From: Pirellula sp.
GTDB taxonomy: Bacteria; Planctomycetota; Planctomycetia; Pirellulales; Lacipirellulaceae
Direction of reading: 5' to 3'
DNA: 64,000 nucleotides
Assembly: GCA_013822725.1 (NCBI GenBank)
Contig: PNKX01000024.1
Coordinates: 1-64,000 of the forward strand
Numbering within the stretch: the first letter of the stretch is position 1; each line of letters opens with the position of its first letter. The translations under genes and the position numbers were made by a program. Shown piece after piece: positions 1 through 8,764 of the stretch. The notes under the pieces were generated by a model. It was given only the letters and a program-made list of their open reading frames with translations, was not told the DNA's origin and made no database searches.

Positions 1-1046
1 CGGCCGACGCGGTGGACGTAGTCGTCCGACGACTGCGGCATGTCGAAGTTGATGATGTGCGAAATGCTGCTGACGTCGATGCCGCGGCCGACGACGTCGG
101 TGGCGACGAGCATCGTGCATTCGCCCGCGCGGAACGACTTCATCACGCGGTCGCGGACGTTCTGGGCCATGTCGCCGTGGATGCAGTCGACCCCTTGGAT
201 CTTCTGCGACAGCTTCTTGTGGACCTTGTCGCAGCCGCGCTTGGTGCGGCAGAAGACGATCGCCTGATGCGGTTGCTCACGCTTGATGAGCCGCAGGAGG
301 AGATCGAATTTGCGCGAATCGTCGACCGTGAAGTAGCGCTGCTCGATCGTGTCGACGGTCTTCCCCTTGGGGGAGAAGTCCATCACTTCGGGATCTTGCA
401 TGTAGCGCTGGGCGAGGCGTTCGATCGCGGGGGCGACCGTGGCGCTCAGCAGCAGCGTTTGCCGTTTGGCGGGGCAGCGGCGGAGGATCTTTTCGATATC
501 GGGGCGGAAGCCGATGTCGAGCATCCGGTCGGCTTCGTCGAGGACGACGAATTCGAGCTGGTCGAGTTGCAGGGTGCCGCGGCCGAGATGGTCGAGGATG
601 CGGCCCGGGGTGCCGATGACGATGTCGGCGCCTTTTTGCAGGCGGGCGATTTGCGTTTTGAGCGGCTTGCCGCCGTAGATGGCGGTGGCGCGGACCTTGC
701 GACCGTGCGAGAGGCGGTCGATTTCGTCGCGAACCTGGACGGCGAGTTCGCGGGTGGGGACCATCACCAAGGCGCGGGGCTGGTGGCTGCGGCCGGGCTG
801 GTCGAGCTTCTCAAGGATCGGGATGCCGAACGAGGCGGTCTTGCCAGTGCCGGTGCGGGCTTGGCCCAATACGTCTGCGCCGGCGAGGACGCGGGGGATG
901 ATGCCGGCCTGGACGGGGCTGGGAACTTCGTAGCCGACCTCCGCCAAGGCAGCGAGCATCGTGTCGGAGAGGCCCAGGTCCGTGAAGCGGACAGTGGGAG
1001 CCGAGTCGATTTCGTCGGCGACGGGAAGGTCCTGAGTTTCAGCCAA
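1..1046 (-). CDS. DEAD-box ATP-dependent RNA helicase (3' end outside window)
   Basis: Superfamily 2 RNA helicase that unwinds or remodels RNA using ATP; typical roles are cold adaptation, ribosome assembly and mRNA decay. The reverse-strand translation shows the motifs in order: Q-motif region (FTDLGLSD), motif I ARTGTGKT, Ia PTRELAVQV, Ib TPGR, II DEAD, III SAT, IVFCRT, motif V ATDVVGRGIDV and the start of motif VI (HRVGR), where the window ends. About 348 residues are visible, so only the end of the second RecA domain and any C-terminal tail are missing. No ATG precedes the Q motif in frame. A TTG at 1046 is the most sensible start, since an in-frame stop lies about 75 bases upstream. Promoter-side DNA carries a composite palindromic repeat. 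The family is certain; the subgroup (RhlE- or DeaD-like) is not. Confidence 0.93.
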   Translation of the reverse strand, partial: MAETQDLPVADEIDSAPTVRFTDLGLSDTMLAALAEVGYEVPSPVQAGIIPRVLAGADVLGQARTGTGKTASFGIPILEKLDQPGRSHQPRALVMVPTRELAVQVRDEIDRLSHGRKVRATAIYGGKPLKTQIARLQKGADIVIGTPGRILDHLGRGTLQLDQLEFVVLDEADRMLDIGFRPDIEKILRRCPAKRQTLLLSATVAPAIERLAQRYMQDPEVMDFSPKGKTVDTIEQRYFTVDDSRKFDLLLRLIKREQPHQAIVFCRTKRGCDKVHKKLSQKIQGVDCIHGDMAQNVRDRVMKSFRAGECTMLVATDVVGRGIDVSSISHIINFDMPQSSDDYVHRVG

Positions 1047-1185
1047 GGGGGGAACTGTTCCGTAGAGGGGCTGCCGAGAGTGGGGCGGCCGGGCGCGCTG
1101 CTTTGAGCGAAAATTGATCGGGTTAGCCTAACATGGCGGCTGTTGAGGGTCAACTTGGGGGGAATTGCCGGGCCCTGGGGGAAGA

Positions 1186-1450
1186 AAAGGCAATCGCCAA
1201 GGACGCCAAGGTTCGCCAAGGAAATGCGGGGAGGAATTGAACCACGACGGCACGAATGCCACGACGGAAGAAAAGGAGAAAGCGAGAACACTAATCTTCG
1301 CTAATCGGCGCTAATAACTCCCCATTAGCGAAGATTAGCGTTCCCAAATTCCCTTGCATTTCCTTGGCGAACCTTGGCGAACCTTGGCGTCCTTGGCGGT
1401 TCAATTCTTCTTCCGTATTTCGTCGTGTCCGTTGTGCCGTCGTGGTGAAT
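1186..1450. repeat. Composite palindromic intergenic repeat, locus 1
   Basis: The left arm has CGCCAAGG units followed by an ACCACGACGGCACGA module. The centre is an inverted TTCGCTAATCGG / TTAGCGAAGATTAGCG module. The right arm has inverted CCTTGGCG units and a TCGTCGTG...GTGCCGTCGTGG module. The gap between the helicase gene and the H1-like gene is almost filled by it. Confidence 0.85.
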
Positions 1451-1454
1451 CAAC

Positions 1455-1494
1455 AAAAAAAGGCCGACCGCGCCCGGAGGGGCGCGATCGGCCT
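1455..1494 (-). terminator. Rho-independent terminator of the H1-like gene
   Basis: On the minus strand a GC-rich stem (AGGCCGATCGCGCC pairing with GGCGCGGTCGGCCT, one mismatch) is followed by a run of seven T residues. It lies about 30 bases after the stop of the H1-like gene. Confidence 0.85.
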
Positions 1495-1522
1495 GCGATC
1501 AATCACGCATGAAGCGATCGGC

Positions 1523-1738
1523 TTACATGCCGAGGGGCTTCTTGGTGGCTGGCTTGGCAGCCGGAGCGGCCTTCTTCGAAGCAGCCTTCTTCTTCGGGCT
1601 CTTCTTGGCGGCCTTCTTGGCTGGCTTGGCAGCCTTGGCGGCCTTCTTCTTCGGGCTCTTCTTGGCAGCCTTCTTAGCGGCCTTCTTCTTGGGGCTCTTC
1701 TTCGCAGCCTTCTTGGGGGCAGCTTTCTTCGTAGCCAT
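1523..1738 (-). CDS. Lys/Ala-rich histone H1-like DNA-binding protein
   Basis: A 71-residue, extremely basic protein made almost only of Lys, Ala, Pro and Ser. It has repeated KKAAKKSPKKKAAK-type units resembling the C-terminal tail of eukaryotic histone H1 and bacterial HC1/AlgP-like tails. It probably binds DNA non-specifically and helps compact the nucleoid. The ATG at 1738 is preceded by GGAAGGAG at good spacing, and the gene ends in its own strong terminator, so it is a monocistronic unit. The low-complexity repeats encode the same peptide with few synonymous changes, which suggests expansion by internal duplication. A similar Lys/Ala-rich tail is fused to the topoisomerase VI B subunit at the far end of this window. 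The function is inferred from composition only. Confidence 0.85.
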   Translation of the reverse strand: MATKKAAPKKAAKKSPKKKAAKKAAKKSPKKKAAKAAKPAKKAAKKSPKKKAASKKAAPAAKPATKKPLGM

Positions 1739-2297
1739 GGTGGCTCCTTCCCTGACGGCGCCCAGAGTTTAAAAGGTCCCCTCCTCGGGCGCTGAGATGA
1801 AGGAGGCAAGACCCGGTAATCAAGCGAAGCGCTTCAACTGAGCCCAGCGGGCCTTTGCGGAAATGCTTCGTAAAGTCCTAGAGATTTAGTGCGTCCTGTG
1901 GGAACAATCCTTGAAACCCAAATGCGAAAGACGTTTTAAAACGGAAGACGGCCAAGAATAAAAAACAGCACGTTGCGACGATCAAATGATGCGAACTATG
2001 AAATGATGAATCGTCAGTCGCCCGTTGCGGTAGTTGTAGGGCCGGTAATTGATGCTTCGTGGTCGAAGGGGTGTATGAGTGATGTTACGCCGCGGGCAAT
2101 CCTGCTGTCGCGACGGCGGTCGGAGCGTTGTCTCGTCGTGGTTGAAAACTCGATTTGGTCTTGTCGCTCACATGCGACCGCTAACACTGCGCGCATTGAA
2201 GCAATTATCTCGGCAATGAGTCAAGGCGAGTTGTAGAAAAATCTCGATTTCGCGCGAGAATATTTTGCGGCGAGTATGAATTGAAGAGAAGAAAGGC

Positions 2298-2417
2298 AAC
2301 CGCCAAGGACGCCAAGAGCGCCAAGGAAATGCAAGAGAAGTGGAGCCGCCGATGGACGCAGATGAACGCCAATAAATTGTTTTCCCTTGGCGCTCTTGGC
2401 GTCCTTGGCGGTTCAAT
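2298..2417. repeat. Composite palindromic intergenic repeat, locus 2 (supplies a stop codon)
   Basis: Arms 2298-2326 and 2385-2413 are perfect 29-bp inverted copies made of three GCCAAGG units. The centre carries half of the GATGAACGC module. The TGA stop of the inositol-3-phosphate synthase gene (2413-2415) is formed at the repeat edge, ATTGAACC. The rest of the gap from 1739 to 2297 holds no gene I can support. Confidence 0.9.
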
Positions 2418-3630
2418 TTTTGAAGCGTTGGGCCCACGCCTCGAGCGCGCGGAACTGGTCCGCGAACGCCGGCGGCGGGTTGCCTTGAGGGGACTTGAAG
2501 AAGCTCGCCAGCCAGGGCAATGCGCCCGTTTCACCCCTGTTTTTTGCGAGTGAAACGAATCTCACGAGGTCGAGCGTCAGCGGCGCGGCGAGGATTGAAT
2601 CGCAGCCCTGCCAGGTGAACTGCAGGGTCATCGGCGTGCCCAAAAATCCTTGATAGTGGATGTGGTCCCACGCCGTCTTCCAGTCGCCGAGGCTCTCGAT
2701 ATGTTCGATCGAGATGAGGGTCTGCGGCGCGTAGCCGAGGATCTCGGTGATGAGCCGATCCTTGCTCTGAATCTTCGCTTGCTTGTTGGCGGGATCATCG
2801 AGGACCTTGCCGTCGAGGTTCCCAAAAATATTGTGGCCGACCCAGCTCATGACTTTCAGATTTCGCGCGGCGAACATCGGCGCCAGCACGCTCTTCATGA
2901 GGGTCTCGCCGGTCTTGCCGTCGCGACCAGCGTGGCAGGTGTGGCGGAGGCGCGCGAGCTCGTCGATACCCGGGGGGAGCGCCCCTAGCGAGGGGGTGAA
3001 GTTGACGAACGGCAGGCCCAGATCGAGGGCCGCAATGGCGTAGAGGGTGCTGGCGGGCAGAGGGCATTCGGGCCGAGCGAGCGAGGCCTCGGCCTCGGCC
3101 CAGGTGGCGGGCCAGAGGGCCGGATTGGGCGTCGGTTCAGTCGAGGAGACGTTCAAGATGACGACCGAATCGAGGTTGTGACGTGACTGGAAGTCGGTGA
3201 GATCGACCTGCAGCCGCTTGATAATGTCGCGCGGGAGTTGCTCGGCGGGGTTCCGCGGCGGGTGGAAGTCGGCGAGCTCGGTGATCTTAGCGCCGACGTT
3301 CCAGAGGGTGCCGGGACGGATGTCGGCGTCGATCTTCTCAAGTTCAGGGCGGCAAGCGGCGACAAGTTCCGGCGAGAGGACGCGGCTTTCGCGGTGGAGG
3401 CGTTCCAACTCGTCGGCCAGCGGGGCGGAGCGGATCTCGTGCCCGCCGACGACGACGTTCTCCCATTTCACCAGCGGGAGGTGGGCGAATTGCGGCAGTT
3501 CGCTCACTAGGCCAGTGCCGTCGGCCAAGCCGAGTCGCTGGGCGATGATCCCAGCAATGGCGGTGACGGCGACGCCCCCGCGGGCGCCAATGAGCCAGAG
3601 ACCGAGACGCTGATTTTCGGGAGAGGGCAT
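2413..3630 (-). CDS. Inositol-3-phosphate synthase (myo-inositol-1-phosphate synthase)
   Basis: Converts glucose 6-phosphate to myo-inositol 3-phosphate with NAD, the first step of inositol and inositol-phospholipid synthesis. The N-terminus carries a Rossmann nucleotide-binding segment (LIGARGGVAVTAIAG). The C-terminal half has the family signatures HAGRDGKTGETLMKS, VGHNIFGNLDG and the Lys-rich IQSKDRL. The reading frame is open 141 bases further upstream, but that part runs through dispersed repeat DNA. The ATG at 3630, giving a 405-residue protein starting MPSPENQRLG, is preferred. The stop codon lies inside palindromic repeat 2. The neighbours do not form an obvious operon with it. Confidence 0.87.
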   Translation of the reverse strand: MPSPENQRLGLWLIGARGGVAVTAIAGIIAQRLGLADGTGLVSELPQFAHLPLVKWENVVVGGHEIRSAPLADELERLHRESRVLSPELVAACRPELEKIDADIRPGTLWNVGAKITELADFHPPRNPAEQLPRDIIKRLQVDLTDFQSRHNLDSVVILNVSSTEPTPNPALWPATWAEAEASLARPECPLPASTLYAIAALDLGLPFVNFTPSLGALPPGIDELARLRHTCHAGRDGKTGETLMKSVLAPMFAARNLKVMSWVGHNIFGNLDGKVLDDPANKQAKIQSKDRLITEILGYAPQTLISIEHIESLGDWKTAWDHIHYQGFLGTPMTLQFTWQGCDSILAAPLTLDLVRFVSLAKNRGETGALPWLASFFKSPQGNPPPAFADQFRALEAWAQRFKN

Positions 3631-3675
3631 GCGAGGAGTTTCCGCCGAAAGGTCGATACGAGTCGATGGGAGTGG

Positions 3676-3720
3676 TGGCCGGACCCCTCGGAGTACCTCG
3701 GGGTGACAGTGGGCAGGGGA
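3676..3720. repeat. Short dispersed repeat of the CCTCGGAGTACCTCGGGG type
   Basis: The segment CCCTCGGAGTACCTCGGGGTGAC resembles a dispersed element I recall from spurious translations in many bacterial genomes (read as HPEVLRGV). A related-looking CTTCGCTTCGCTCAGGATGAC segment occurs near 21950. Widespread occurrence is from memory and was not checked. Confidence 0.5.
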
Positions 3721-3825
3721 GCGCCCGGGCACGTCAGACGCCTTGGAACAGGCTGCCGCGGGACCTATCATTGTCGCATGCGCCGCTCGGGAGGGTCAAC
3801 GGGCGGGGTACGCTCTGGAATGCGT

Positions 3826-3940
3826 TGCCGCAAAGAGGCGCAAAAGCCGCAATAAATTAAAAGACAGAAGTGGCAAACGGGCCGAACGTTTTTTGCGTTT
3901 CTTGTGCCTTCTTGTGGCGGAAAGTTTTTTGCGGCGAGTT
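3826..3940. repeat. Palindromic repeat with GCGCAAAAG-type module
   Basis: TTGCCGCAAAGAGGCGCAAAAG on the left is mirrored, imperfectly, by TTGCGTTTCTTGTGCC and GTTTTTTGCGGCGAG on the right. It is related to the elements at 38822-39045 and 60450-60560. It lies just upstream of the aminotransferase start. Confidence 0.65.
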
Positions 3941-3967
3941 CGAGTTACCAACACAGAAAGTGCGGCA

Positions 3968-5176
3968 ATGTTAGAGCGAATCGAGGCGGCTCCTAAGGAC
4001 GCCATTTTGGGACTGGGCGAGGCGTTCAAGGCCGATCCGCGGAGCGAGAAGATCAATCTGAGCGTTGGCGTCTATCAAGACGAGAACGGCAAGACGCCGC
4101 TGTTGGAGTGCGTGAAGGAAGCCGAACGCCGGCTGGCCGCCAATCCAACCACGAAGTCGTACCTGCCGATCTCGGGGCTGCCGGAGTACTGCAAGGCGGT
4201 CGCCGAGTTGGCGTTTGGCGCTGGCAGCGAACCTCTGGTGAGCAAGCGCGTGGCGTGGGCCCAGACCCCCGGCGGCACTGGGGCGCTCCGCGTCTCGGCC
4301 GACTTTATTGCGGCGAACCTCAAGGGCGCCACGGTCTGGATGAGTGAGCCGACGTGGCCGAACCACCCGCAGATTTTTAACGCCGCCGGCATCGCGACGA
4401 AGACCTATCCCTATTTCGACGCTAAGGGCAACAGCCTGAACCTCGCCGGCATGTTGGCTGCGATCGAGAAGATGGCCCCCGGCGACGTCATTCTGCTCCA
4501 CGGTTGCTGTCACAATCCGACCGGCATCGATCCGACCGCAGCCCAGTGGAAGCAGATCGCCGACGCAGTGTTCGCACGTGGGGTGCTGCCGCTGCTCGAC
4601 TTTGCCTACCAAGGCTTTGGCGACGGGCTGCAAGAAGACGCCGTCGGCTTGAAGGAGTTCTGCCGCCCTGGCGCTGAGCTGATGGTTTGCAGTTCGTACT
4701 CGAAGAACTTTGGTCTCTACCGCGAGCGCGTCGGTGCGCTATTCATTGTCAACGCGACCGCTGCCGCGGCCTCGAGCGTCCAGACGCAGATCGACAAGGT
4801 GATCCGCTCGAACTACTCGAACCCGCCGGCCCATGGCGGCGAGGTGGTGGCGACGATCCTGCGCGACCCCGAACTGCGCAAGCAGTGGGAAGGGGAAGTC
4901 ACCACGATGCGGAACCGCATCAACGACATGCGTCACGCGCTGGTAGAAGCTCTGGCCGCTCAAGGCGTGCCGGGGGATTATTCGTTCATGACCGAGCAGC
5001 GCGGGATGTTCTCGTTCTCGGGGCTGACGAAGGAGCAGGTCGAGACGCTTCGCTCCGAGTACGCGATCTATATTGTCGGATCAGGCCGAATCAACGTCGC
5101 GGGGCTGACTCCGGCGAACATCGAGCGAGTGGCCCAGTGCATCGGCGAAGTCGTGGGCCAGACTGTGGCAAAGTAA
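3968..5176 (+). CDS. Class I aspartate/aromatic amino acid aminotransferase
   Basis: PLP-dependent transaminase, usually aspartate plus 2-oxoglutarate to oxaloacetate plus glutamate, and often also active on aromatic amino acids. The 402-residue length matches the AspC/TyrB group. Hallmarks are NLSVGVYQDENGKTP near the N-terminus, the HGCCHNPTGID substrate/PLP loop, the LLDFAYQGFG segment, the Schiff-base lysine in SSYSKNFGLYRERVG and the C-terminal arginine motif SGRINVAGL. The frame is open for 225 bases upstream, but that part reads through repeat DNA and lacks homology. The ATG at 3968 gives MLERIEAAPKDAILGL, the normal family N-terminus. Substrate preference cannot be fixed from sequence. 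Confidence 0.92.
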   Translation: MLERIEAAPKDAILGLGEAFKADPRSEKINLSVGVYQDENGKTPLLECVKEAERRLAANPTTKSYLPISGLPEYCKAVAELAFGAGSEPLVSKRVAWAQTPGGTGALRVSADFIAANLKGATVWMSEPTWPNHPQIFNAAGIATKTYPYFDAKGNSLNLAGMLAAIEKMAPGDVILLHGCCHNPTGIDPTAAQWKQIADAVFARGVLPLLDFAYQGFGDGLQEDAVGLKEFCRPGAELMVCSSYSKNFGLYRERVGALFIVNATAAAASSVQTQIDKVIRSNYSNPPAHGGEVVATILRDPELRKQWEGEVTTMRNRINDMRHALVEALAAQGVPGDYSFMTEQRGMFSFSGLTKEQVETLRSEYAIYIVGSGRINVAGLTPANIERVAQCIGEVVGQTVAK

Positions 5177-5184
5177 AGAAGAAA

Positions 5185-5421
5185 AGGCAACCGCCAAGGA
5201 AATAAATACAGAGAAGAGTTCACCACGACGACACAACGAGCACGACGGAAAACAAGAGCCCGCGAATGACGCGAATGGACGCGAATAAGAACCAACTCAT
5301 TTTCTTTCATTTGCGCCGATTCGCGTCATTCGCGGGTAACTCTTGTCTTTCCTTGGCGTCCTTGGCGGTTCAATTCTTCTGCGTATTTCGTCGTGTCCTT
5401 CGTGTCGTCGTGGTTCAATTC
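5185..5421. repeat. Composite palindromic intergenic repeat, locus 3
   Basis: The left side has AACCGCCAAGGA, then CACCACGACGACAC, then CGCGAATGACGCGAATGGACGCG. The right side has the mirrored ATTCGCGTCATTCGCGG, CCTTGGCGTCCTTGGCGG and TCGTGTCGTCGTGG. Three nested inverted-repeat shells fill the gap between the aminotransferase and glycogen synthase genes. Confidence 0.88.
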
Positions 5422-5441
5422 TCAAGCGGAGCGAGTAACGC

Positions 5442-6929
5442 GTGAATATCCTGTTCGCCACGTCGGAAGCTGCTCCATTTTCGAAGACGGGCGGGCTCGG
5501 CGACGTTTGCGGGGCGCTGCCGCGCGAGTTGGCTCGGTTGGGGCATAAGCCAATTGTCATCTTGCCGGCCTTTCGTCAGGCGCGGAACGCCGACATTCCG
5601 ATCGAGCAGACTGGCGTGCGGGTCGAGATTCCGATCGGCCAAAAGATGGTTCGCGGCCATTATCTGCGAACGCGGCTGCCTGGCTCCGACGTGCCGGTAT
5701 TCCTCGTGGCCCAGGACGATTACTTCGACCGTCCGCAACTCTATCGCGAAGACGGCGAAGACTACAAAGACAACTGCGAGCGATTCACTTTCTATTGCCG
5801 CGCAGCCATTGAAGCAATCCAGCGGTTGGAACTGCGCGTCGACGCGGTTCACTGCCACGACTGGTGCGCAGGCTTGATCCCAGCCTACCTGAAGACCCTC
5901 TACAGCGATCGGGCGCCGTGGCGGGGGCTCACGAGCTTGCTGACGATCCATAACCTTGCCTACCAGGGGAACTTCTGGCACTGGGACATGGCCCTGACCG
6001 GGCTCGACTGGAAGTATTTCAATTGGCGGCAGATGGAGTTCTACGGCAACCTCAGCTTTCTGAAGACGGGGATCGTCTTTGCCGACGCGATCACGACGGT
6101 CAGCCCGACGTACGCTCGCGAGATTCTGTCGTCGCCGCTGGGATGCGGGCTTGAGGGGACATTGCAGCATCGCGTCGATGACCTGAGCGGCATCATCAAC
6201 GGCGTCGATTACGATGTGTGGAACCCGACGGTCGACCGTTACCTGGGGCCGAACTGCTACAGCGTTCACGATTTCACCGACGGCAAGGCCCGCTGTAAGG
6301 CCGATATTCAGGAGCGGGCCGGGCTCGCCAAACGCCCCGACGTGCCGCTGCTCGCCGCGATCGGCCGGCTGGCGGACCAGAAGGGGTTTGACCTCATCAC
6401 GCGCACGATTCGGCATTGGGCCGAGCGGGTCGACGCCCAGTGGATCATCCTCGGCACCGGCGAACCGAAGTATCACGACTTGCTGAGTCAATTGGCCCGC
6501 GAGTTCCCCGACCGGATCGCGGTGCGGCTGGAGTTCAGCGATGAGTTGGCCCATCGGATCGAAGCGGGCGCCGACATCTTCGTGATGCCGAGCCAGTACG
6601 AACCGTGCGGGCTGAACCAGCTTTACAGCCTGCAGTACGGCACAGTCCCCGTGGTACGCGCGACCGGCGGGTTGGTCGACACGGTCGTCGACGCCAACGA
6701 GCAGACGCTGGCCGACGGGACGGCGACGGGGTTCAAGTTCGAAGAGTACACGTCGCTCGCTTTGGCGGAGGCGCTGGAACGGGCGCTAGCAGCGTACGGC
6801 GACAAGACGACCTGGATTCGGCTGGTCGAAGCGGGGATGCGGCAGGATTGGTCGTGGGGGAATAGTGCGCAGCAGTACGCGGCGCTGTATGAGCAAACGG
6901 TGTCGCGCGGGCCGCTGGGGATTGAATGA
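5442..6929 (+). CDS. glgA: Glycogen synthase (ADP-glucose, GT5 family)
   Basis: Transfers glucose from ADP-glucose to the non-reducing end of alpha-1,4-glucan. At 495 residues it has the expected bacterial GlgA length. Signatures include the ADP-glucose binding [10 protein letters not shown] at residues 13-22, [22 protein letters not shown], the second Rossmann domain opening [13 protein letters not shown], and the C-terminal catalytic region [19 protein letters not shown] followed by ATGGLVDTV. The start is GTG at 5442, placing the KTGG motif at its usual distance from the N-terminus. It is followed, across a repeat, by a GalT-like gene and a GH57 enzyme on the same strand, which together suggest alpha-glucan storage and turnover. 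Confidence 0.95.
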   Translation: MNILFATSEAAPFSKTGGLGDVCGALPRELARLGHKPIVILPAFRQARNADIPIEQTGVRVEIPIGQKMVRGHYLRTRLPGSDVPVFLVAQDDYFDRPQLYREDGEDYKDNCERFTFYCRAAIEAIQRLELRVDAVHCHDWCAGLIPAYLKTLYSDRAPWRGLTSLLTIHNLAYQGNFWHWDMALTGLDWKYFNWRQMEFYGNLSFLKTGIVFADAITTVSPTYAREILSSPLGCGLEGTLQHRVDDLSGIINGVDYDVWNPTVDRYLGPNCYSVHDFTDGKARCKADIQERAGLAKRPDVPLLAAIGRLADQKGFDLITRTIRHWAERVDAQWIILGTGEPKYHDLLSQLAREFPDRIAVRLEFSDELAHRIEAGADIFVMPSQYEPCGLNQLYSLQYGTVPVVRATGGLVDTVVDANEQTLADGTATGFKFEEYTSLALAEALERALAAYGDKTTWIRLVEAGMRQDWSWGNSAQQYAALYEQTVSRGPLGIE

Positions 6930-6942
6930 CAGTCGATTGTCA

Positions 6943-7217
6943 TTGAACCACGACGGCACGAAGGGCACGACGAAATGCAAATCAAGAATTGAACCGCCAA
7001 GGACGCCAAGAGCGCCAAGGAAATGCGGGGAAGGTTGAATAGGGAACACTGATTTACGCTAATCGTCGCTGATCAAATTCTTATTAGCGAAGATTAGCGG
7101 TGATTAGTGTTCCTATCTCATTTTCCGTATTTTGTTTTCCGCCGTCCTCGTTGTGCCGTCGTGGTTCAACTTTTCCCCGTATTTCCTTGGCGCTCTTGGC
7201 GTCCTTGGCGGTTAAGT
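6943..7217. repeat. Composite palindromic intergenic repeat, locus 4
   Basis: Arms 6992-7024 and 7181-7213 are perfect 33-bp inverted copies built from GCCAAGGAC/GCCAAGAGC units. Between them lies an inverted TTACGCTAATCG / TTAGCGAAGATTAGCGG pair. Outside the left arm there is an ACCACGACGGCACGA module, and its mirror (GTGCCGTCGTGG) lies just inside the right arm. This is one of the longest perfect inverted repeats in the window. Confidence 0.92.
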
Positions 7218-7254
7218 CTTTTGAATGCCGGCCAGGATGGCCGGGCTATTGGTT

Positions 7255-8244
7255 ATGCCTGAACTTCGCATCGATCCTATCATCGGCCGACGCGTTTATA
7301 TTGCCGAGGATCGCGCGGGGCGGCCGAGCGATTATGGGATTCATGAGGCGACTGGACGCGTTGCGCCTGTTGGGGAATCATCGCCAAAGGCTCATCCCAA
7401 CTGCCCCTTCTGTGCTGGCAACGAGATCCACACGCCGGTCGCTTCGGCGACGGTGGCTGATGGCGCCGGCCGTTGGCAGATTCGCGTGGTGCCGAACAAG
7501 TATCCTGCCTTCCGCCTGGACGAAGTTCAGGACGGCGCGTTTGGCGTCCATGAGGTGATTATCGAGTCGCCGGAGCATTTGCTCGACGTCACGCAGCTTG
7601 GTCCGACGCGGTTGGTGGAGGTCGTGCGGATGTATCGCGATCGTCTGCGACATTGGGCCGCGCAACCTGGGCTGCGGCATGGCCTGGTCTTCAAAAACTC
7701 CGGCTGCGACGCCGGGGCCTCGCTGGAGCATATCCACAGCCAGGTGACTGCCCTGCCGTATGTGCTGCCGACTGTCCAGTTGGAGCTCGACGCGGCAGGG
7801 CGGTTTTACGCCGCTCACCAGCAATGCATCTTCTGCGATCTGATCGAGAGTGAGCTGGCGGTGAACCAGCGCATCGTTTCGGACCACCAGGGATACGTCA
7901 CGCTCTGCCCGATCGCCCCGCGGCAACCGTACGAGATGTGGCTGCTCCCCCGCATGCATCAGTCGCGGTTCGACCTGCTGACCGACGCGGAGGTCGAAGA
8001 GCTCGCCGGCGCCCTGCAGGAGACGCTCAGCCGACTGCAGACGGCCGAGCCTGGCTGCCCCTACAACCTACTCCTCCACACGGCGCCGTTCGACGACGCC
8101 CACGCCGCGGCCTACCACTGGCACTGGGAGATCGTCCCCCGGATCGCCCACGAAGCGGGCCTCGAATGGGGGGGCGGCGTTCACATCTGTCCGCTCTCGC
8201 CGGAGAAGGCGGCGACTCGGTTGCTCACTGCGAAGAAGAATTGA
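7255..8244 (+). CDS. galT: Galactose-1-phosphate uridylyltransferase-like protein (HIT superfamily)
   Basis: A nucleotidyl transferase that exchanges hexose 1-phosphate for the sugar of a nucleotide sugar through a uridylyl- or nucleotidyl-histidine intermediate. The 329-residue protein starts MPELRIDPIIGRRVYIA. It has a zinc-type CPFCAGNE near residue 50, HEVIIESPEH near 100, the catalytic region KNSGCDAGASLEHIHSQ near 150-165 with an HxHSQ histidine motif, and a second CIFCDLI. The upstream part of the open frame is repeat DNA, so the ATG at 7255 is chosen. Set between glycogen synthase and a GH57 enzyme, it may handle glucose 1-phosphate or ADP-glucose rather than galactose. The stop codon TGA (8242-8244) coincides with the repeat edge ATTGAACC. 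Confidence 0.88.
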   Translation: MPELRIDPIIGRRVYIAEDRAGRPSDYGIHEATGRVAPVGESSPKAHPNCPFCAGNEIHTPVASATVADGAGRWQIRVVPNKYPAFRLDEVQDGAFGVHEVIIESPEHLLDVTQLGPTRLVEVVRMYRDRLRHWAAQPGLRHGLVFKNSGCDAGASLEHIHSQVTALPYVLPTVQLELDAAGRFYAAHQQCIFCDLIESELAVNQRIVSDHQGYVTLCPIAPRQPYEMWLLPRMHQSRFDLLTDAEVEELAGALQETLSRLQTAEPGCPYNLLLHTAPFDDAHAAAYHWHWEIVPRIAHEAGLEWGGGVHICPLSPEKAATRLLTAKKN

Positions 8245-8455
8245 ACCGCGAATCACGCGAATCGTCGCGAATAGAAGACTGGACAGGATCACAGGATGTC
8301 GCGGATCGACAGGATTTTGGAAGACGTGAATTTCATCCTGTAAATCCGCGAGATCCTGCGATCCTGTCCAATTCACGATTCGCGCTGATTCGCGTGATTC
8401 GCGGCCAGTCTCTTCTGCATTTCCTTGGCGTCCTTGGCAGTTGCCTTTCTTGCCT
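8239..8455. repeat. Composite palindromic intergenic repeat, locus 5 (with GACAGGAT module)
   Basis: Outer shell AACCGCGAATCACGCGAATC is mirrored by ATTCGCGTGATTCGCGG. The inner shell GGACAGGATCACAGGAT is mirrored by ATCCTGCGATCCTGTCC. On the right there is also a CCTTGGCGTCCTTGG unit without a left partner. The galT stop codon is part of the left edge. From here to 8764 I see no gene. Confidence 0.88.
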
Positions 8456-8764
8456 TCATCCCCGCACAGCCGGTTTCACCTGCCCAGCCCGACGCTTGGC
8501 TCGCGATTCGCATCGCGTTTCTTCCGAAACAAATCAACTGCGATGTCAAAACGCGCCGATTCAGTAAACTGGGTCGACTTGGTTGCCGCTCGCAGCTGTA
8601 CCAGTTAGCCCGACGGCGGGCCGCTCAAGGTCACCATGATTTGCACAATCCGTTGCAACGCAGCTAGCCTCGCCGTGCAAAACCCGCAAATATAGTACGA
8701 TTCGCACTTGCCGCGCGAATTGAGATGCCCGCCCCACCGCCGCGCCAGCCCACTTAACGCCGCC

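Noticed and set aside
12..1106. Long open frame on the + strand over the helicase gene
   Set aside because: Composition is Ala/Asp/Val-rich nonsense typical of the antisense of a high-GC gene; the minus strand carries all DEAD-box motifs.
2205..2534. Small open frames with LGVLGG- and NADERR-like peptides in the palindromic repeats
   Set aside because: They are translations of the repeat modules, recur at every locus and have no independent coding signal.
5415..6554. Open frame on the minus strand over glgA
   Set aside because: Antisense composition; all GlgA motifs are on the + strand.
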